A DNA stretch of 5,702 nt from an uncultured bacterium (GTDB taxonomy: Bacteria; Cyanobacteriota; Vampirovibrionia; Gastranaerophilales; Gastranaerophilaceae), in contig USOK01000114.1 in assembly GCA_900556295.1 (NCBI GenBank), positions 1 to 5,702 of the forward strand, written 5' to 3'. The notes under the pieces are model-generated. The model worked only from the letters and a program-made list of their open reading frames with translations, did not search any database and had not been told where the DNA came from. Of the stretch, positions 5,691 to 5,702 are shown one piece after another. The position numbers were made by a program, and so were the translations under genes. The stretch's first letter is position 1, and each line of letters starts with the position of its first letter.

Positions 5691-5702
5691 TTGGGCACTA
5701 AG
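5671..5702. repeat. degenerate 8-bp tandem repeat at the right edge, four units
   Basis: On the + strand TTACTAAG, ATACTGAG, GCACTTGG and GCACTAAG follow without gaps; on the - strand the consensus is about CTTAGTGC. The array reaches the last base and may continue beyond. It covers the doubtful GTG start of the prepilin gene and resembles the octamer array at 27-58. Confidence 0.55.

Noticed and set aside
5627..5702. The right-edge repeats as a CRISPR array
   Set aside because: The units are 7-8 bp, degenerate and without spacers, so they cannot be CRISPR repeats.

Overview
The window is AT-rich bacterial chromosome with three complete genes on the + strand, glmU, an MFS drug-transporter-like gene and typA/bipA. 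A fourth gene on the - strand, a prepilin-like protein, converges on typA. The best guess at the source is a gut-type Vampirovibrionia/Gastranaerophilales bacterium (non-photosynthetic relatives of Cyanobacteria). This rests on the AT-rich composition and on the prepilin, whose FTLAEVLITIGIIG start, paired cysteines and NGWKIPKDYP-like end match a style I associate with that group. It is an inference from recall, not a database result.

Layout. Positions 1-201 hold no convincing gene. They contain a degenerate 8-bp tandem repeat (27-58), a C-rich stretch and the AT-rich leader of glmU. glmU (223-1500) is followed after one base by an MFS transporter (1502-2899), so the two look like a translationally coupled pair. 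The 237-bp gap 2900-3136 carries most of the regulatory-looking sequence. On the - strand there is an exact consensus sigma-70 promoter (3016-2989) pointing back at the MFS gene, with a possible very small or decayed ORF behind it. An interrupted dyad lies at 3008-3031. A probable typA promoter (3057-3085) has a perfect 9-1-9 palindrome (3088-3106) over its expected transcription start. typA spans 3137-4936, and a strong bidirectional terminator (4958-4986) closes both typA and the prepilin gene (4992-5690, - strand). The N-terminal coding part of the prepilin gene is built from 7-bp tandem repeats and is preceded by another 8-bp repeat block that runs to the window edge.

Function. GlmU makes UDP-GlcNAc for peptidoglycan and lipopolysaccharide. 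TypA is a ribosome-associated GTPase for ribosome assembly and stress growth. The transporter is probably a 14-helix proton-coupled exporter of unknown substrate, and the prepilin is a surface or secretion pseudopilin of unknown role. I see no CRISPR array, mobile element, tRNA/rRNA or defence cassette, and no clear novel multi-gene system. The observations most worth following are the GlmU beta-helix lacking about two coils, the regulatory dyads and consensus antisense promoter between the MFS gene and typA, and the family of degenerate 7/8-bp tandem repeats at both window ends, one of which is translated into the prepilin leader.
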